A stretch of 64,000 nucleotides of DNA from positions 124,001 to 188,000 of the forward strand of contig JACGCN010000020.1 of assembly GCA_014905825.1 (NCBI GenBank). The letters run 5' to 3'. The stretch comes from Lyophyllum atratum. Taxonomy: Eukaryota; Basidiomycota; Agaricomycetes; Agaricales; Lyophyllaceae. Below are positions 21,921 to 34,604 of this stretch, piece after piece. A program made the translations under genes and the position numbers. Under the pieces are notes generated by a model. It searched no databases, had not been told where the DNA came from, and was given only the letters and a program-made list of their open reading frames with translations. Position 1 is the first letter of the stretch, and every line of letters starts with the position of its first letter.

Positions 21921-22198
21921 CCAATGACCGTCGATTCCTCCAGCCCCGGGTTCCTCCGCTCCTTCCTCCGCTCCCTCCTCCTCCCCCCCCGCCTTGCCAG
22001 CTTCTGCTCCTCTGCGGCTGGTCCACTGGCATATAGGTATGTATTCATCTGGCTTTCGATTCCTTCCTTTCCAATGACGGTCAATTCCTCCAGCTCCGGG
22101 TTCCTCCGCTCCCTCCTCCGCTCCCTCCCTTCGCCTTGCCAGCTTCTGCTCCTCTGCGGCTGGTCCACTGGCATCTAGGTGTGTATTCATCTGGCTTC
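21921..22198. repeat. Two-unit GA/CT-rich direct repeat (copy 2)
   Basis: Inverse counterpart of 20317-20594, with two ~130-bp units. Confidence 0.75.
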
Positions 22199-22990
22199 TC
22201 ATTACTTATCTCCCATGTAACCCATCTCATCAGGGTCCGCAGCCCGCCGCCGGCTTTCTTATCGCCTTGCATGGCTGGCGGCTGTTAGGATCGTCCTCCT
22301 CCATTCACCTCGAATTTTCGGGCGGCCGCTTTCCATATCCCGGCTTCGTAAACCCGAACGATCACAGATCGCGCTCATCACCCGTCGTTTAGCCTACGCA
22401 CCACCTCAGCGATCTACAGGGTCCGTGCGCGGTATGCTCGTCCATTGGCATAATTAATGGGGACGATTGGGCTTTTTTATGGTGCGCGCCTTTGCTTTAT
22501 TCATGCATCATTCAAATTACAATACCTCTACAGTGATCATGCTGGTATTGAACCCTACACCCACGCCAACAACCCCTCGAAGCAGCTGGCTCTTCCCGGC
22601 ATTCTCCTCACTCCTCTCCCTCCTTGGCCGCCCATGCATAAGTCACAGCTCCCTGTGATTTCTATGCACTATGTATTACGTATTACCTCTGTACTGTATC
22701 GTACCGTCGCTCGCCACTCATACCACCCTCAGAAATCAAATTATTTTCTAAGTCCAACTGTGCCAAATAAGGAAACCCATCAACAGCATGAAGGGGTGGG
22801 AAATATGACGTGTCTGGGACGCGCAAAACTGGTTTTGCGAACTTTACGCACGTCATAGTTACCACGCCTCGGCACCAAGCAAGAGGCACGTCCTTTTCTG
22901 TAACGAGAGTATGTCAAAATCTCCATTCCTCGGCAAGTTACATATGAGAAGGCATGGGTATATTAATGATGACTTGATTCTGTAGACTAT
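22199..22990. other. Non-coding inner region of copy 2
   Basis: Counterpart of 19525-20316. No supported gene. Confidence 0.5.
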
Positions 22991-25393
22991 CTACTGTCTA
23001 CTCTTTTTGCTTCCCTTGGCTCCGGACGACGTTGCCTTTCGCTTTGCTGGAACAGTGGTACTCGCACTTGCTGTAGGTGCGGATGGTTTCACAGCTGCCA
23101 CACGAGAACCCTTCCGAGGAATCGTTACGGGGTTACCATCTATGTCCTTAGCAACGGCGCGTGTACGCGGACCCGTGACAGCCTCACGCGCGCGACGTTC
23201 CTCCTCCTGAATACGCGCCAACTCCTTCTTCGCCTGTCTGGTTTCAGCGGACTTCTGTGCCGGAGTCTTTTTAGGTGGCTCTTCGACAGGTTGTGTGATA
23301 ACCAGCTCCTCTGAGACCGTTGCGCCCGACACAACATAGTCATGCGGGAGAACAGTCGGGTTTTTGGATTTATCGCGTGGTATTGCTTTTGCCGGTGCCT
23401 TACGCTTACCCCTACGCTTATCGGCTGGAGTTGCCTTGGTAGGTGGTCCCTGGGAAGGAGTGTCGGGGGATGCGGCAGCTGGTTCGTGAGGGGGCTGTGG
23501 TAGGGGTGTGGGTGTGGGATGTACGGGTGGAGGAATCACTGGGGGGGTGGGGGCGCGAGAAGCGGAGGGACTGTGATCAAATCCGGCACCCGTTTCTGGA
23601 GGGGGCGGAACAACAGGTACCTGGTCAGGGACGCGAGCGGGTGCAGACGCTCCGCCATCAGCTGATTCTCGTGGCGCCTGTAATGAGGTGTTGATGCTAA
23701 GCTTCAGCAACGCCGGATCTATGACCCCTTCCCACCTCGCTTCCTCGTCATCTTCCAATCGCGTCAGGTTATGAGCTGCCAAACGTTTTAGTGCAAGACG
23801 CGTTGGAGATACCGTCCGCATGGAAGTGTTGGGTACAGGGATCCGGGAGGAACGTTGCAGAGGAGAGGATCGGGGGGTAAATGATGGGTCGCCTGATGGC
23901 GGTTTCGCGATACGCGCAGATGGATCGAGTGACAAAGTCGGTAATGGGGCAAGCGATGAACGTGGCGAATCACCGACTGTGGATGACATAGGGGGCGATG
24001 AGGGGTTTGAATGAGAAGATAGCGGCGCAGCCAAAGGAGAGAATAGCACACTATCCTCCTCCTTGTCATCCTCCTCCTCCTCCTCCTCCTCCTCCTCCTC
24101 CTCCTCGTCCTGGTCCTCCTCATCATCGTCCTCCTCGCTATCGCTCGGAGTAGGCTCAATGGTAACAGGTTTGTCGGGTTCGTCGAAATCATCGGAATCA
24201 TCGCTCACTTCGGCCTTGGAGGATTTCGGCCGAGGAGAAGGCTCCCTCGACTTGCTCATGCGGTATGGGGCATTCTTGGCAACATCATGCATATCGGGCA
24301 CCTCAGCGTTGTCACCCTCGTCATCGATTGCTCGCATTCCATGCAGTGCTCTAGAACGACGGACCTCAGGCGCTAGCCGGATAATCAGCAACAAATCACG
24401 GTGGACAGCTCAAGGTACATACGAAACACCATCCCAACGTGTTTTGCGAACGGTAGCTCAAATGCATCCTTATAGCGGACATACGACTTGACAAAGTCAT
24501 TCCCAGTGGAAGTCTTCTCCCCGAAATAAAAACTGAAATTGATCACGATCGGTAAGAAGCACTTTCAACATGAAAGATGATTTACTCACGTTTCCATACA
24601 TATCTTTCCGTCTTTTTGCTCGGGATGAGGGCCTGCAACCGCAACAAATATCACGCAGCCAGTAGCGTCCGCAAGAGGCTTACACGCAGCCCTGATAATC
24701 CCAGGCATGGAATCGATGGCACTGTACACGAAAGGTGAGACGGTCGCAGTCATCATGAAGGCATGTGATCGACTTACTCCCTGTACTCTGACGGAGTTCG
24801 ACGTGTGGCAGCAGCGCCAGCGCCATCCTTTGGTGGCTTCAGGTAAGCTTCCCTCTTCGCCTTCAACTCTGCCATCTTATCCCTCACATGATTTCTCGTC
24901 ACCTCATCTTCTTTGTTCCAGGCTTCCTTTACTGCTGCTTTTCGTGTGCCGATGTCAATGCGGCCGCCCCCCTTCTCCTCCTGGGCTGCCTTCGTGGCGG
25001 CATCACAACGATCCGGAAATTCAATCTGGTATACCTCAAGCTCCTGAAGGTTACGCTGACGGGGCTTTGTCTTTCCCACGATCTTTACGAGCTTTTTGAA
25101 GTCGGTTTTCGATCCACGAGTATCTTTGGTGATTCCTCGTTGAATCCACTGGCGCAGTCGCTATATAGCATTAGATGAGTGTCTATCTTCTTGAGAGGAT
25201 ACAGGATACTCACCTCTTTATGGGCCTTTATCGTCCCATCGCGAGACTCGTCGTGCGGCCATCGTTCGTACCAGTCGCCATAGAACGCGGTCAAAAAATT
25301 AGCAGTGTCATTTTTGCCTTGGGCCTCCCTATATTCGGGGAGCTGTGTTTGTAGCCATGCAAGCTGGTCGTCGGTAGTGAAGCGTTTACCCAT
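22991..25393 (-). CDS. 728-aa accessory protein (copy 2)
   Basis: Same five-exon model as copy 1 (mirror coordinates), 728 residues, no stop or frameshift. It differs by Thr for Ala in DATKAAQ, Thr for Ser in SFTPRSS, and the codon at 25121 (T for A in KDTRGSK). A further C/T difference at 24646 appears silent. The sequence resembles the widespread agaricomycete family with RTPSEYR and VAVAGPHPE blocks and has no known function. Preservation of the frame in both copies suggests it matters to the element. Confidence 0.8.
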
Positions 25394-25892
25394 CTTTAGG
25401 ATTTGAGGGATACAGGACGACTCACGAGGCAAGGTAAGTAATCAATTTTTGTAATATTATACTGCGTCTCAATTCCTGTATCAGGCTGGTTCAAATATAT
25501 ATTTTGGCTCAATTGACCAGTTGAACCGGTACATTTTACCCTTTATAACTTAACCATGCGTCCAACCTCTGCCCACCTGGCAGTCGCACCGAGCACAACG
25601 CCACATCCCGGCTATGCCGCACCACAGCCCTGAAGCCCCATGACCGATAGGCTCCCTCAAGCGAGCGAGGCATGCTCGGCAAACACGCAATATATCGGTA
25701 AATTTCATCACAAAAACTTAAAAGCCAATTTGATCACAGTCGACCAGATCGTGTGAGCATGTGCAACAGGCTCTCTCAAGCGAACGAAGCATGCTCGGCA
25801 AACACACAATATGTCGGTAAATTCCATCACAAAAATCTTAAAAGCCAACCTTATCGCTAGAATCCACCAGATCGACATCCCCTATCATCTAA
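25394..25892. promoter_or_regulatory. Divergent promoter region with 120-bp duplication (copy 2)
   Basis: Counterpart of 16623-17121, between the 728-aa gene and the viroplasmin-like gene. It contains the same two imperfect direct repeats with GCATGCTCGGCAAAC cores (near 25672 and 25790). Confidence 0.55.
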
Positions 25893-26923
25893 ATGACCTC
25901 AACCTCAGGACGTGCTGGTTCTCAGCCTGAGCCGATGTGTGGCTCATGCTCAGAATCATCTGAAGCTCTGCAGCTGTTATCGGTCGCATTGCAAACTGCC
26001 CTAGACGGTTAGTTTTTCCTGCTATGCTGATATTTTTGCTAACCATATCCGATCCCTCAGCCACTACCCGTATTAGTGTGCCCCTTGCCCCTGGTATGTG
26101 TATTTCTTCGAGAAGTAGTCTGTCACTCATATATCGTTGCTCAGCCGTAGCCGTAGCTATGGGGTACAAATCAATTGAGCCTACCGACCTCCCTCCGGCT
26201 CTTCGTGCCTATTGTGCTGAGCGTGGTCTCTGGGTCATGCGTGGTACGTTTTTGATACATCAAATACAATATATGATCTCTGATCACATCACTCAGGCAA
26301 CGGAAGGCCTCATTGCATCCCTGCTACTCGCTGTGTTCCCTCCGTGGCGCTGCCTGCAGCCGAGCCGGTTGCGGCTCAAGCCCCTGCCCCACGCGCTCCC
26401 CTTGTAGAACGCGCTCCACCTGTGGACGACATCCCTGACAATCTCGATGCTTTGTCAATTTCCACAGGCTCGACTAACTGGCAGCAGGAGTTTGGGTTAG
26501 GGTTCTCGCCTGACCCTTCTGAGTTTCTTACGGAGTTGTCGGATAGCACTCAAGCCCAGGAGCCACCTGAGGCTCCAGCGCCTGCTGTGATGCCTATCAC
26601 TCCCGCACCTCCTCTCACGCACGACCATGAGGACGTCCCCCCTTCTGAAAGGTGGTATGTCATCACTGTAGGCCGTGAGCCTGGTGTGTACAAGGGCTAG
26701 TACGTCTATCTTTCTTACCCCATCTATGTCCACTGTCACTGACTACAATCCTAGCCACCATATTAATCTTAATATCCTCGGCATATCAGGCGGAACTGGT
26801 CATCGCACCTCATCAGAAGAAAAGGGCTGGAAGGAATATAGAGCGGCACTGGCAGCGGGTATGGTCACCAAGGTTGTCTCCAAGATCGAGAAGAGTATCC
26901 TCACTGGCAATGCCGCGGTTTGA
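25893..26923 (+). CDS. Viroplasmin/RNase H1-N-like domain protein (copy 2)
   Basis: Exons 25893-26007, 26061-26093, 26145-26243, 26297-26699 and 26755-26923 give 272 residues. The ATG at 25893 starts MTSTSGRAGSQPEPM. The splice at 26699/26755 restores VYKGYHHINLNILGISGG, linking the two halves of the viroplasmin-like domain; reading through instead would end the protein at 26700. One Val/Ala difference from copy 1. It may bind RNA-DNA hybrids or structured nucleic acid; this is fold-based inference. Confidence 0.75.
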
Positions 26924-26962
26924 GCTCTTTGTAGTGGCTATAACATACATATATGGTTGTAT

Positions 26963-27830
26963 CTACAGGTCGTAGCTGTTATCTCCCCCCAAATCCATGT
27001 CTTCGTCTTCGTCGTCACGTTCGTCGTCGGAACTCTGCACAGTCTCATCCTCGTCGTCAGCACTGTTGCCATCACTGAGCAATGACCCGGAATCTGTCTC
27101 CACCGCGCTTTCCTCTGAGGTATGAGCATCCTCCAACTCACGGTATAGTGAGTCTACTCTACCTAGCCCAGGTAGGATAGACGTCTTGATCTCCAGTGTG
27201 GTGACTCCCCTAACGAGCAGATCCAACAAAGTAGACTTCTCTCGCCATAATTCCCTGATCTTCCACCCCGCTGTAGGCAAGGAGCCGTCCATAGTGTGAA
27301 CTCGACCCAATAAGAGCCTTCCTGTCTGTGCATGCTTGCTAATTTGTTCTCGCCAATGTGCAACGTTATCCCGCTTGAGAGCATGGTTGTATGATGCGTC
27401 GAGACCCGTATCCCAATTCGAAATACCCCCCCAACCTTTTCCCCAGCGTATCACCCACAGACGCAATTCATTGAGCTCGTCAAGCTCTCGATATGACCCG
27501 GGTTCTGGTAAAGTATCCTCTGCAGTTATGGCAACGATTGATTCTTGGACCATCTTGTCGACATAAGGTGCAGCAGTAGCATGGAAGTCAGGAAGGAGTG
27601 GTTCAAGGGTTTCATTATCGACCGATGTTGCAAGCGATTCTTCCTTCAATTTCTGGCGACGTATCCGATCACGCTCACGTTTCTTCTCTCTAAGCTCTGG
27701 ATGCCTGTAGAAATATTAATAATGCTCTAAAATAAAATGCAAACATAGTTCACTTCTGGTAATAGCGTTGGTACTTTGTGAGCCCGTCTTTGCCCTTTTT
27801 AGGTCCACCGGAAGTCTTTTCAGTTGACAT
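26963..27830 (-). CDS. 272-aa basic/acidic protein (copy 2)
   Basis: Two exons (27754-27830, 26963-27704). No amino-acid difference from copy 1 was seen. Basic N-terminal 45 residues, Trp-rich middle, acidic C-terminus. Head-to-head with TET copy 2 (71 bp apart), tail-to-tail with the viroplasmin-like gene. Unrecognised family. Confidence 0.8.
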
Positions 27831-27901
27831 TGCAGAAAGAAACTTGTGTCGAAGGAAGACGGGAAGTAAATTGATTTTCTTGTCACTGAAAGAGTTCAAA
27901 A
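27831..27901. promoter_or_regulatory. 71-bp divergent promoter TET / basic protein (copy 2)
   Basis: Counterpart of 14614-14684; it separates the two start codons. Confidence 0.6.
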
Positions 27902-29964
27902 ATGCCCTCAGCCATGAACTCGTCCAACAGGATTATACATGGCACACCCAAATTCATTGGAGTCCAACCCATTCCCACCGATCGCCCACCTTCTTCCCAC
28001 TATTTCCACATGCTGCCCACCGTCCCACCTCCTATCACCCATGTGGAACTCCCGATTCAAACACATGCAATCATCACTGTTATATTTCGCGAAGTTCCTC
28101 ATCCAAATATAGACCACATCCTCGTTCTCTTAAAAATCCTGGGGTAAGTCTTGATTTTTCATTTCTATATGTCTATGTCTCCCTCTCTGAATTTGCCGTC
28201 AGCCTCCAATGATGGCATGGCTGCATTGCGGCCCTATCGAGCAACTGTGGAAGGTATGTTGATGTCGGTATCACCGGTATAATCACCTGGGTCCGGTAGT
28301 CACACCCCTGATCGATCAATCAGACGAACCGGAGCCACCGCGGACCCCTCCTCTTCCCATACCACCATCCACAGCACCAGCAGCAGCCCCCACCCCCGTT
28401 CCAGACGCCTCGCAACGTCATCGACCAGGTTCCGGATACCGTCGCTCATATGCAGAAGGTGCGCTCGTGTTTACTCATAGGTGTCTTCCAGGTACTAATA
28501 TTTTTTCATAGTCTCACATCACCCCGATGCTGCCAAGCGCCGTCGCCCAATCATCGAAGGTGCTTTCCTTAAAATTCACTGTTTCTTTCAATCAATTGAA
28601 TCACAACATTGATATATCTGAAGTGTATTCACCTGCGGAGGAGCGGCTTCGTTACATCAGAACCGAAATCGACATCGCAGACCTCCCAACTTCGTATGAT
28701 GGCTGGATCGGGCGTCCGTACCTCACAAGGAATTCCAAGATCCCGACGATTGAGCTCCTCAAACAGAAAGGGTATCGGGTCATAGTCTGGGACGGACAGT
28801 ACGTTTTACCCCAACTTTTTTCTTCAAAGCGTTTGCTGACTTGAAATAAGGACGCCCAAGGTCATTGTGGACCAAAAGGGCCGTGTGATCGTATTTCTTG
28901 CGGGACAGCCGCCAATTGTCGTGCCTTATCCCGCACCAGGAACATCTCCATCTCCTCCTTCTACTCCATCAAAGTGGTCAGACCTCGTCGATGCTGTTGC
29001 ACAGAAGCTGGCGGACGTTCGCATTAGGGGTCTTCGGAGTGGAGTGTTCTCTCCTCTGGAGGACCGTAACCGCCGCGGTGATTACAGTTCTCTGCCCTGT
29101 GGGATTTCGCATGGTGGTGGACAGAAGGTGCGCTTTTGTATCCGTATACCCCTACCAAGTTGCTCAAAAAATTATTTACAGAAACCCGGAAATCTCCAGC
29201 ACACGACAGTAGCAGAGGAACACCTTGTCAAGGACCTTCTCAGCGACACCAACATAGCGCAAATCGCTGCCTTTCAAGCAGGTGAGTCTTCACTCGACTA
29301 TGCCTTTGACTTAGGTTGATTCATCGACACAGACTCCTTGGCCAAATACGCACCAAAGGTCTATGAAGATCTTTCCTACCACCTTACTCGTCTCACACTA
29401 AATGATGATGAATTGAGCCTTAACTTCCCCGAGTCAATTTACCCCGGCATCAGCTTCAACCTCGGCCCCTCCACCGTCACTCTTGACCACCTCGATTTCC
29501 ACAACTCACCCCACGGTTTGTGCCCTGTTACGGCGCTCGGCAAGTTCAACCCGAAACAGGGCGGTCATCTCGTCCTTTTCGATCTCAAGATCGCGATAGA
29601 ATTCCCTCCTGGCTCCACAATCCTTCTCCCCTCCGGTCTGCTTCGCCATGGTAACACAGCCATTCAGCCTGGCGAACAGCGTTACTCTATCACCCAGTTC
29701 TGTGCCGGCGGTCTTGTACGCTATGTTCGCTATGGCTTTCGCACAGCCCAATCTATTCTCCGGGACCACCCCAAGACTGGTAAGGCCATCATCGAAAAGC
29801 TCAACGGTGACCGTGCCCAGCGGAAGGCAAGATCTTTACATCTGTTCTCCACAATTACCGGGCTTGTGAAGGATCGCCATCAGGTGTTCATGGGGACTGG
29901 CATTCCCAAGTCGGAGCGCGAGCACCGTCGGGCCTGTCGGGAATTTGTAGCCACTAGTTTGTAA
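27902..29964 (+). CDS. TET/JBP-family 2OG-Fe(II) dioxygenase (copy 2)
   Basis: Exons 27902-28142, 28203-28253, 28324-28458, 28512-28559, 28624-28798, 28851-29127, 29182-29281 and 29333-29964 splice without error to 552 residues with all GT-AG introns. The only difference seen from copy 1 is 3 bp inside intron 2, so the proteins should be identical. The double-stranded beta-helix core lies in the last exon with HLD (395-397), H448 and R459. There is no CXXC zinc finger, unlike animal TET1 and TET3; fungal transposon TETs usually lack one. The start at 27902 is the first ATG after the shared promoter; a second in-frame ATG four codons later is also possible. Confidence 0.92.
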
Positions 29965-30315
29965 TACGATACATGTGTAATTCTCGATACGCTAATGCAA
30001 ATAATCTACCCTCAGCAGGCTCAGCTTCTCATCACAAGCTGGGGTAGCTCCTATCTCGAATTTCACATTCGAAGCCATGATCCGAGTCAGATGATGTGCA
30101 TTTCCAGGTTACATTGTGCCTCGACAGCTATTGCCAATCATAAATTCTGTATGCGCCACGCAAGGTATGAGTCGGCTCAGGGGTTGACCAATCGCTTACA
30201 TGGAATATATTTCAGCACCACCTCTGCATGCATGCGACACATGCACACCAGGCGATGTACCTTAACATGACCAATCATATGAGTCCGGGTGAGGTATAAG
30301 CGGTGGCACGCAAAC
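29965..30315. other. TET 3' flank (copy 2)
   Basis: Non-coding counterpart of 12203-12553. Confidence 0.45.
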
Positions 30316-30695
30316 AAATTTGCAGGAGCCCATGCGCTTGAAGGTACAGGTGAGTCAGTTATGTCTATTCACGGCGCGCGATGACTCGCTGATCCACATG
30401 TTCCTCAATCAAATTTGCAGGAGCCCATGCGTCAGAAGGTACAGGTGCGTCAGCTATGTCTATTCACGGAGCGCGTTGACTCGCTGATCCACATGTTCCT
30501 CAATCAAATTTGCAGAAACCCATGCGTCAGAAGGTACAGGTGCATCAGCTATGTCTATTTACGGTGCGCGTTGACTCGCTGATCCACATGTTCCTCAATA
30601 AAATTTGCAGGAGCCCATGCGTCAGAAGGTACGGGTGCGTCAGCTATGTCTATTCATGGCGCGTGTTCCCCCACTCATCCGCACGTTCCTCGATG
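30316..30695. repeat. 95-bp tandem repeat x4 upstream of the transposase (copy 2)
   Basis: Units begin with AAATTTGCAG at 30316, 30411, 30506 and 30601, an exact 95-bp period. A decayed start (AGATTTTCAG) follows at about 30697. Unit differences are mostly single bases. The array is identical in position to that in copy 1. Confidence 0.8.
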
Positions 30696-30798
30696 CTCAG
30701 ATTTTCAGTGTCTGTTCCATCTGAGGAGCTCTCCCTCCCACCCTCATCCTCAGAGGTGTCCCTCCTTCTCCTTCCATCCTTCGAACTTCAGTCTAGCG

Positions 30799-30801
30799 AT
30801 G
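30799..30801 (+). promoter_or_regulatory. Duplicated upstream ATG of the transposase (copy 2)
   Basis: The sequence around 30799 (ATGTCTAGTCAACG) duplicates that around the transposase start at 30888 (ATGTCTAGCCAACG), including the preceding CTTCAGTC(T/C)AGC. The offset of 89 bp puts it out of frame; its frame stays open past the real start until about 31230. Confidence 0.55.
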
Positions 30802-30887
30802 TCTAGTCAACGGCAGATCTCCTTCCCACCCCCATCCATCAGAGACGTTCTTCCTTCTCCATCCATCTTTCAAACTTCAGTCCAGCA

Positions 30888-33800
30888 ATGTCTAGCCAAC
30901 GCCGGGGGAGGAAGAAGCAGAAGACGGGTATGGTCGTCATTCCCCTCGACGATGATCCCTCCGATGGCGTTGGTCCCTCAACTACACCTACCATCTCGGT
31001 TCCCTCAGTACACTACGATCTCCGTGCTGACAGCATGTCCTTCAGCGTATCGACCACCCGCTTTGACATCCCCAGGGACCATCCCCTCTCGTCGTCTGCC
31101 TCGGAGTCTGTCAACAACCCTGACATGTGGAACTACGAATACGTGTCCGATGACTTGCCTCTGGATGTTGACCCCAAGTATCTCGACCAGGTCGAGGGTG
31201 AGACAGTCACCGAAAAGCGCCCCAGGATGAATGTGAGAACCTTTCACTTTGTTGTCGATTCAGGTGGCTAACATATATGGTTGGAACTAGTATAACCCAC
31301 TCAAGAGATGGCTTCTGGAACGAGACATATTCCTTGCGGAATTTCTACGCCTTGAGGGGCGAGGCAACCCCAACGACACCACGTGCCCATTACACTCCGA
31401 GCCGGTGGTGTATCGTTGTTGCGATTGTGATATCGTTGAGCTCCTATGCAAGTCCTGTATACTTTCAAGGCATCAGCATAATTTTCTCCATCATCTCGAG
31501 GTGAGTTTATTTTTCTTCGTTTCCTGAAAGGTGCTCATGTTATCAACTTATAGGAATGGACGGGAACATATTTCAAGAAGACATCCCTCAAATCGCTTGG
31601 CCTACGGGTACAACTAGGCCACCCGCCTGGCGAAACCTGCAGCAATTTTGCGCCCGGCCGCGTCTCTGATGACTTCATGGTCATCCACGTCAACGGCATA
31701 CACGAAGTCAGTGTCGATTTCTGTGACTGTACGCAGAAGCAGCCCCCCTTCATCCAGCTTCTCCGCCAACGATGGTTTCCTGCATCTGTGGACCGACCGA
31801 GGACTGCCGCAACACTATCCGTCCTCAAGCTATTTCAGATGATCAGCTTCGAATCCAAGGCTTCAGCACTCGAGTTCTACAACGGTGTCAAGCGTCTCAC
31901 TGACAACACAGGCATGTGTACGCCAAAGGTACTGATTATACCACTACTCCACTTATATTCAATGTCCTGATGCGGTGATTCAGTCTCGATATCCTGCGTT
32001 CATGGTCATGGTTCGGGAATATCGACACTTGAAGATGACGAAGCGAGCTGGGAGGGGACATGACCCTGCTGGCATCACCTCAACAAAACAGGGAGAATGC
32101 GCTGTTCTTTGCCCCGCCTGTCCTCAACCTGGGCTTAATCTTCCTCCGGGTTGGGAGACCGTGGCCCCAGAAATCAGGTGAGCTGTTCGTCATTCTTTGG
32201 TGACTTCATCGAATTGACATGTATGTTGAAGGTTCCTGTATTGTTTGTTTCTCGCTCTTGATGCGAACTTCCGTCTAAAGAGGAAGAATGTCTCGTCAGA
32301 GGCCATGGATCCCAGTTTAAGCCAGGGATGGTCGTACTTTGCCCCAGAACAGCGTTTCAAGAAGTTCCTCAAAGTATTTGATAAAGTTATTGTCCAGCCC
32401 GTATGTTCTCATGTCGCTCATACTTCATGTACTGACTCATTATGCGAATAGAAAAGCACCTGCTCAAGCCATAATGCTGTCAATGCTGAACGTGCGACCA
32501 AAGGGTTGGCAGCAACGGGTGTGGTAGCAATTGACTGTGCAAGACACGACTGCAAGCGGCCCCTCTCCGTTGGTGATCTATTGAAAGGCGAACGGTCAGT
32601 TTATAGACCGTAACATGTCGCATCGTCCTAACCCCCGATTCTCAGGTACATCAATGTAGACTACCTATTCCTACTTTCACTATCCAACCACGAATTGCTC
32701 TCCATTGTCGTCTCTTATGACATTGTATGTCAATGGAGTGTCCATGTCTGGGAACGGATGGCGCAATATCCACATAAACTCCATATCGATCACGACGGCA
32801 AGGTCCTCGTTCGCTTCCTCATTCCCAAATTCCATCTTCCTGCCCACATACGCCCATGCCAGACCACGTACTCCTTCAACTATAACGTGGACGTTGGCCG
32901 AACTGATGGGGAAGGTGTTGAGCGGGGATGGTCACACATCAACCCTGTGGCTACAAGTACTCGGGAGATGGGACCTGGTCACCGTCGCGATACCCTGGAT
33001 GACCATTTTGGTGATTGGAATTGGAAAAAGACATGTCTCATGGGTAAGTTGTTTCTCCATTGGCTCGATTGATCTACTTATCTTGTATACATAGGTGTTA
33101 CACTATTACGGAAGATCAAGGAAGCGGTCAAGGAAGCCAACGAACATCACTCCCTACACGCAGAATTTGAGGCTGGTTTGGATAAGGAATCTGTCGACGA
33201 CTGGAGGCTGCAACTTTCGAGGTGGGAGGTCAATCATACCCAGAAAAACCCATATGAGAAGGAGTTCAAAGGTATGTCTGCGTTCGCTATCCATCTTGCA
33301 GTTCTCTAAATTGCCCTCGCAGAAATCTCGCAAGATGGAGTTCGTAAACGTCTGGCTAATGAAGAAGCCGCTGACCTCAAGGCTGGCCGGGCGTATGCGC
33401 TGCACCACGACATATCTGCTTGCGAGTTAATAACCATGGGACTCGATTTCGAGCAGAAGCAGTGAGTATAGACCCTTATCATTCAGATCTTACACTAATA
33501 TGTCTCTCATAGACGGCGCCTTGCTGTTGATTATGCTGCTCTAGGCCAGCATGCCACCGACAAGCAGAAAGGCCAGCTGCAGGCGCAAGCCAATGCTTTG
33601 CGCCGGAAGATCACTGCTTGGATTGAAGTCCAACATCTCTATGTCCCGGGACTAGCCGCTGTACGTGCGCATGACATCGAGGTGCAGGGTGAGAATGAAG
33701 ACCCTGTCCAGGACATCCCTCTTTACCTTCCCTCCGACCTACACTCCTCTTCCGGCCCTCCCTGTGACCTACGCCTACGGTCAATGGAGTGGGACCTTCG

Positions 33801-34604
33801 TAATGCACAGGCCAGTGATGCTCTCGCTGAACTTCGCGATGGCCTTCGACTACGCGCGTACCTATACCACGACAAAGATCGTTTCCAGCGGGGACAACGC
33901 CAGAACACCCGTTCTCGAGGGATTATAACCAGGATGGACTCGAAGATCAAGAGTGCAGCCGCGAAGTATCGTGCTGCTCGCAAGGCTCTGGGGTCGTTGG
34001 CATTCGCGCTTGAGAAGCTGGGCTGGGAGACCCTGTTCCCTGTACTCCTGGACGGTGATATCAGAGCTTTAGATGAGGCTCAGGCCAGTGCGTATATGCG
34101 TCCGACTGATGCCCGTCCTTCGAAGGGCCGTACAACGATATCCTGGATATGGATGAAGATTGGCGACTTGGAACAACGGCAGGATGAGTGTCTGCGAGAC
34201 GGTGAGCTGCTTTATCTTCCTGACATTCATGTTCTTATACATCTAGTACCTCAGACCTCCGGATTGAGTGGTGCAAAAGCAAGGCGCGGGCCGATCGCTG
34301 GAGGGAGGAAGTACTCCTTTTGAGGGAGGAGATGCGGCGGGTACGTCACTTCCTTTCCAGTAAGGCCGCTCAGTGGCATACCCGCGCCTCTGCTGTGTTT
34401 CAGGTCAGTCGTTACGATGATGATGTAACACATGACGGGCGGTGGGCATATGCAAACGAGCAGGCCGCAATGCTTCAGGAGATGGAGCGATACTTCCACG
34501 TTCTCTGGAGACATGTAGAGGACTATGTACTTGTTGGAAGCGGTGTTGTCATTCCCTCGGAAGTCATTGATGCTGAGCATAACAACGATGAGGACGGGCT
34601 ATAA
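30888..34604 (+). CDS. KDZ transposase with CxC2 cysteine cluster (copy 2)
   Basis: Exons 30888-31232, 31291-31500, 31554-31928, 31984-32177, 32232-32400, 32452-32594, 32646-33043, 33095-33271, 33323-33461, 33513-34201 and 34255-34604 total 3189 nt, 1062 residues, all GT-AG with phases that agree. The CxC2 cluster (about residues 145-185) straddles exons 2-3. The catalytic core with VDYLFLL, SYDIVCQW and DGEGVERGW is in exon 7. The final exon was placed at 34255 because only this acceptor joins DD|LRIEWCKSKARADRW in frame. The protein ends HNNDEDGL. Transposase of the KDZ superfamily; the nuclease fold assignment comes from family knowledge. Confidence 0.93.

Noticed and set aside
30510..31230. 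Longer transposase N-termini starting inside the 95-bp repeats.
   Set aside because: Those frames are not in phase with the transposase exons; the ATG at 30888 is the first in-frame start next to the basic N-terminus.
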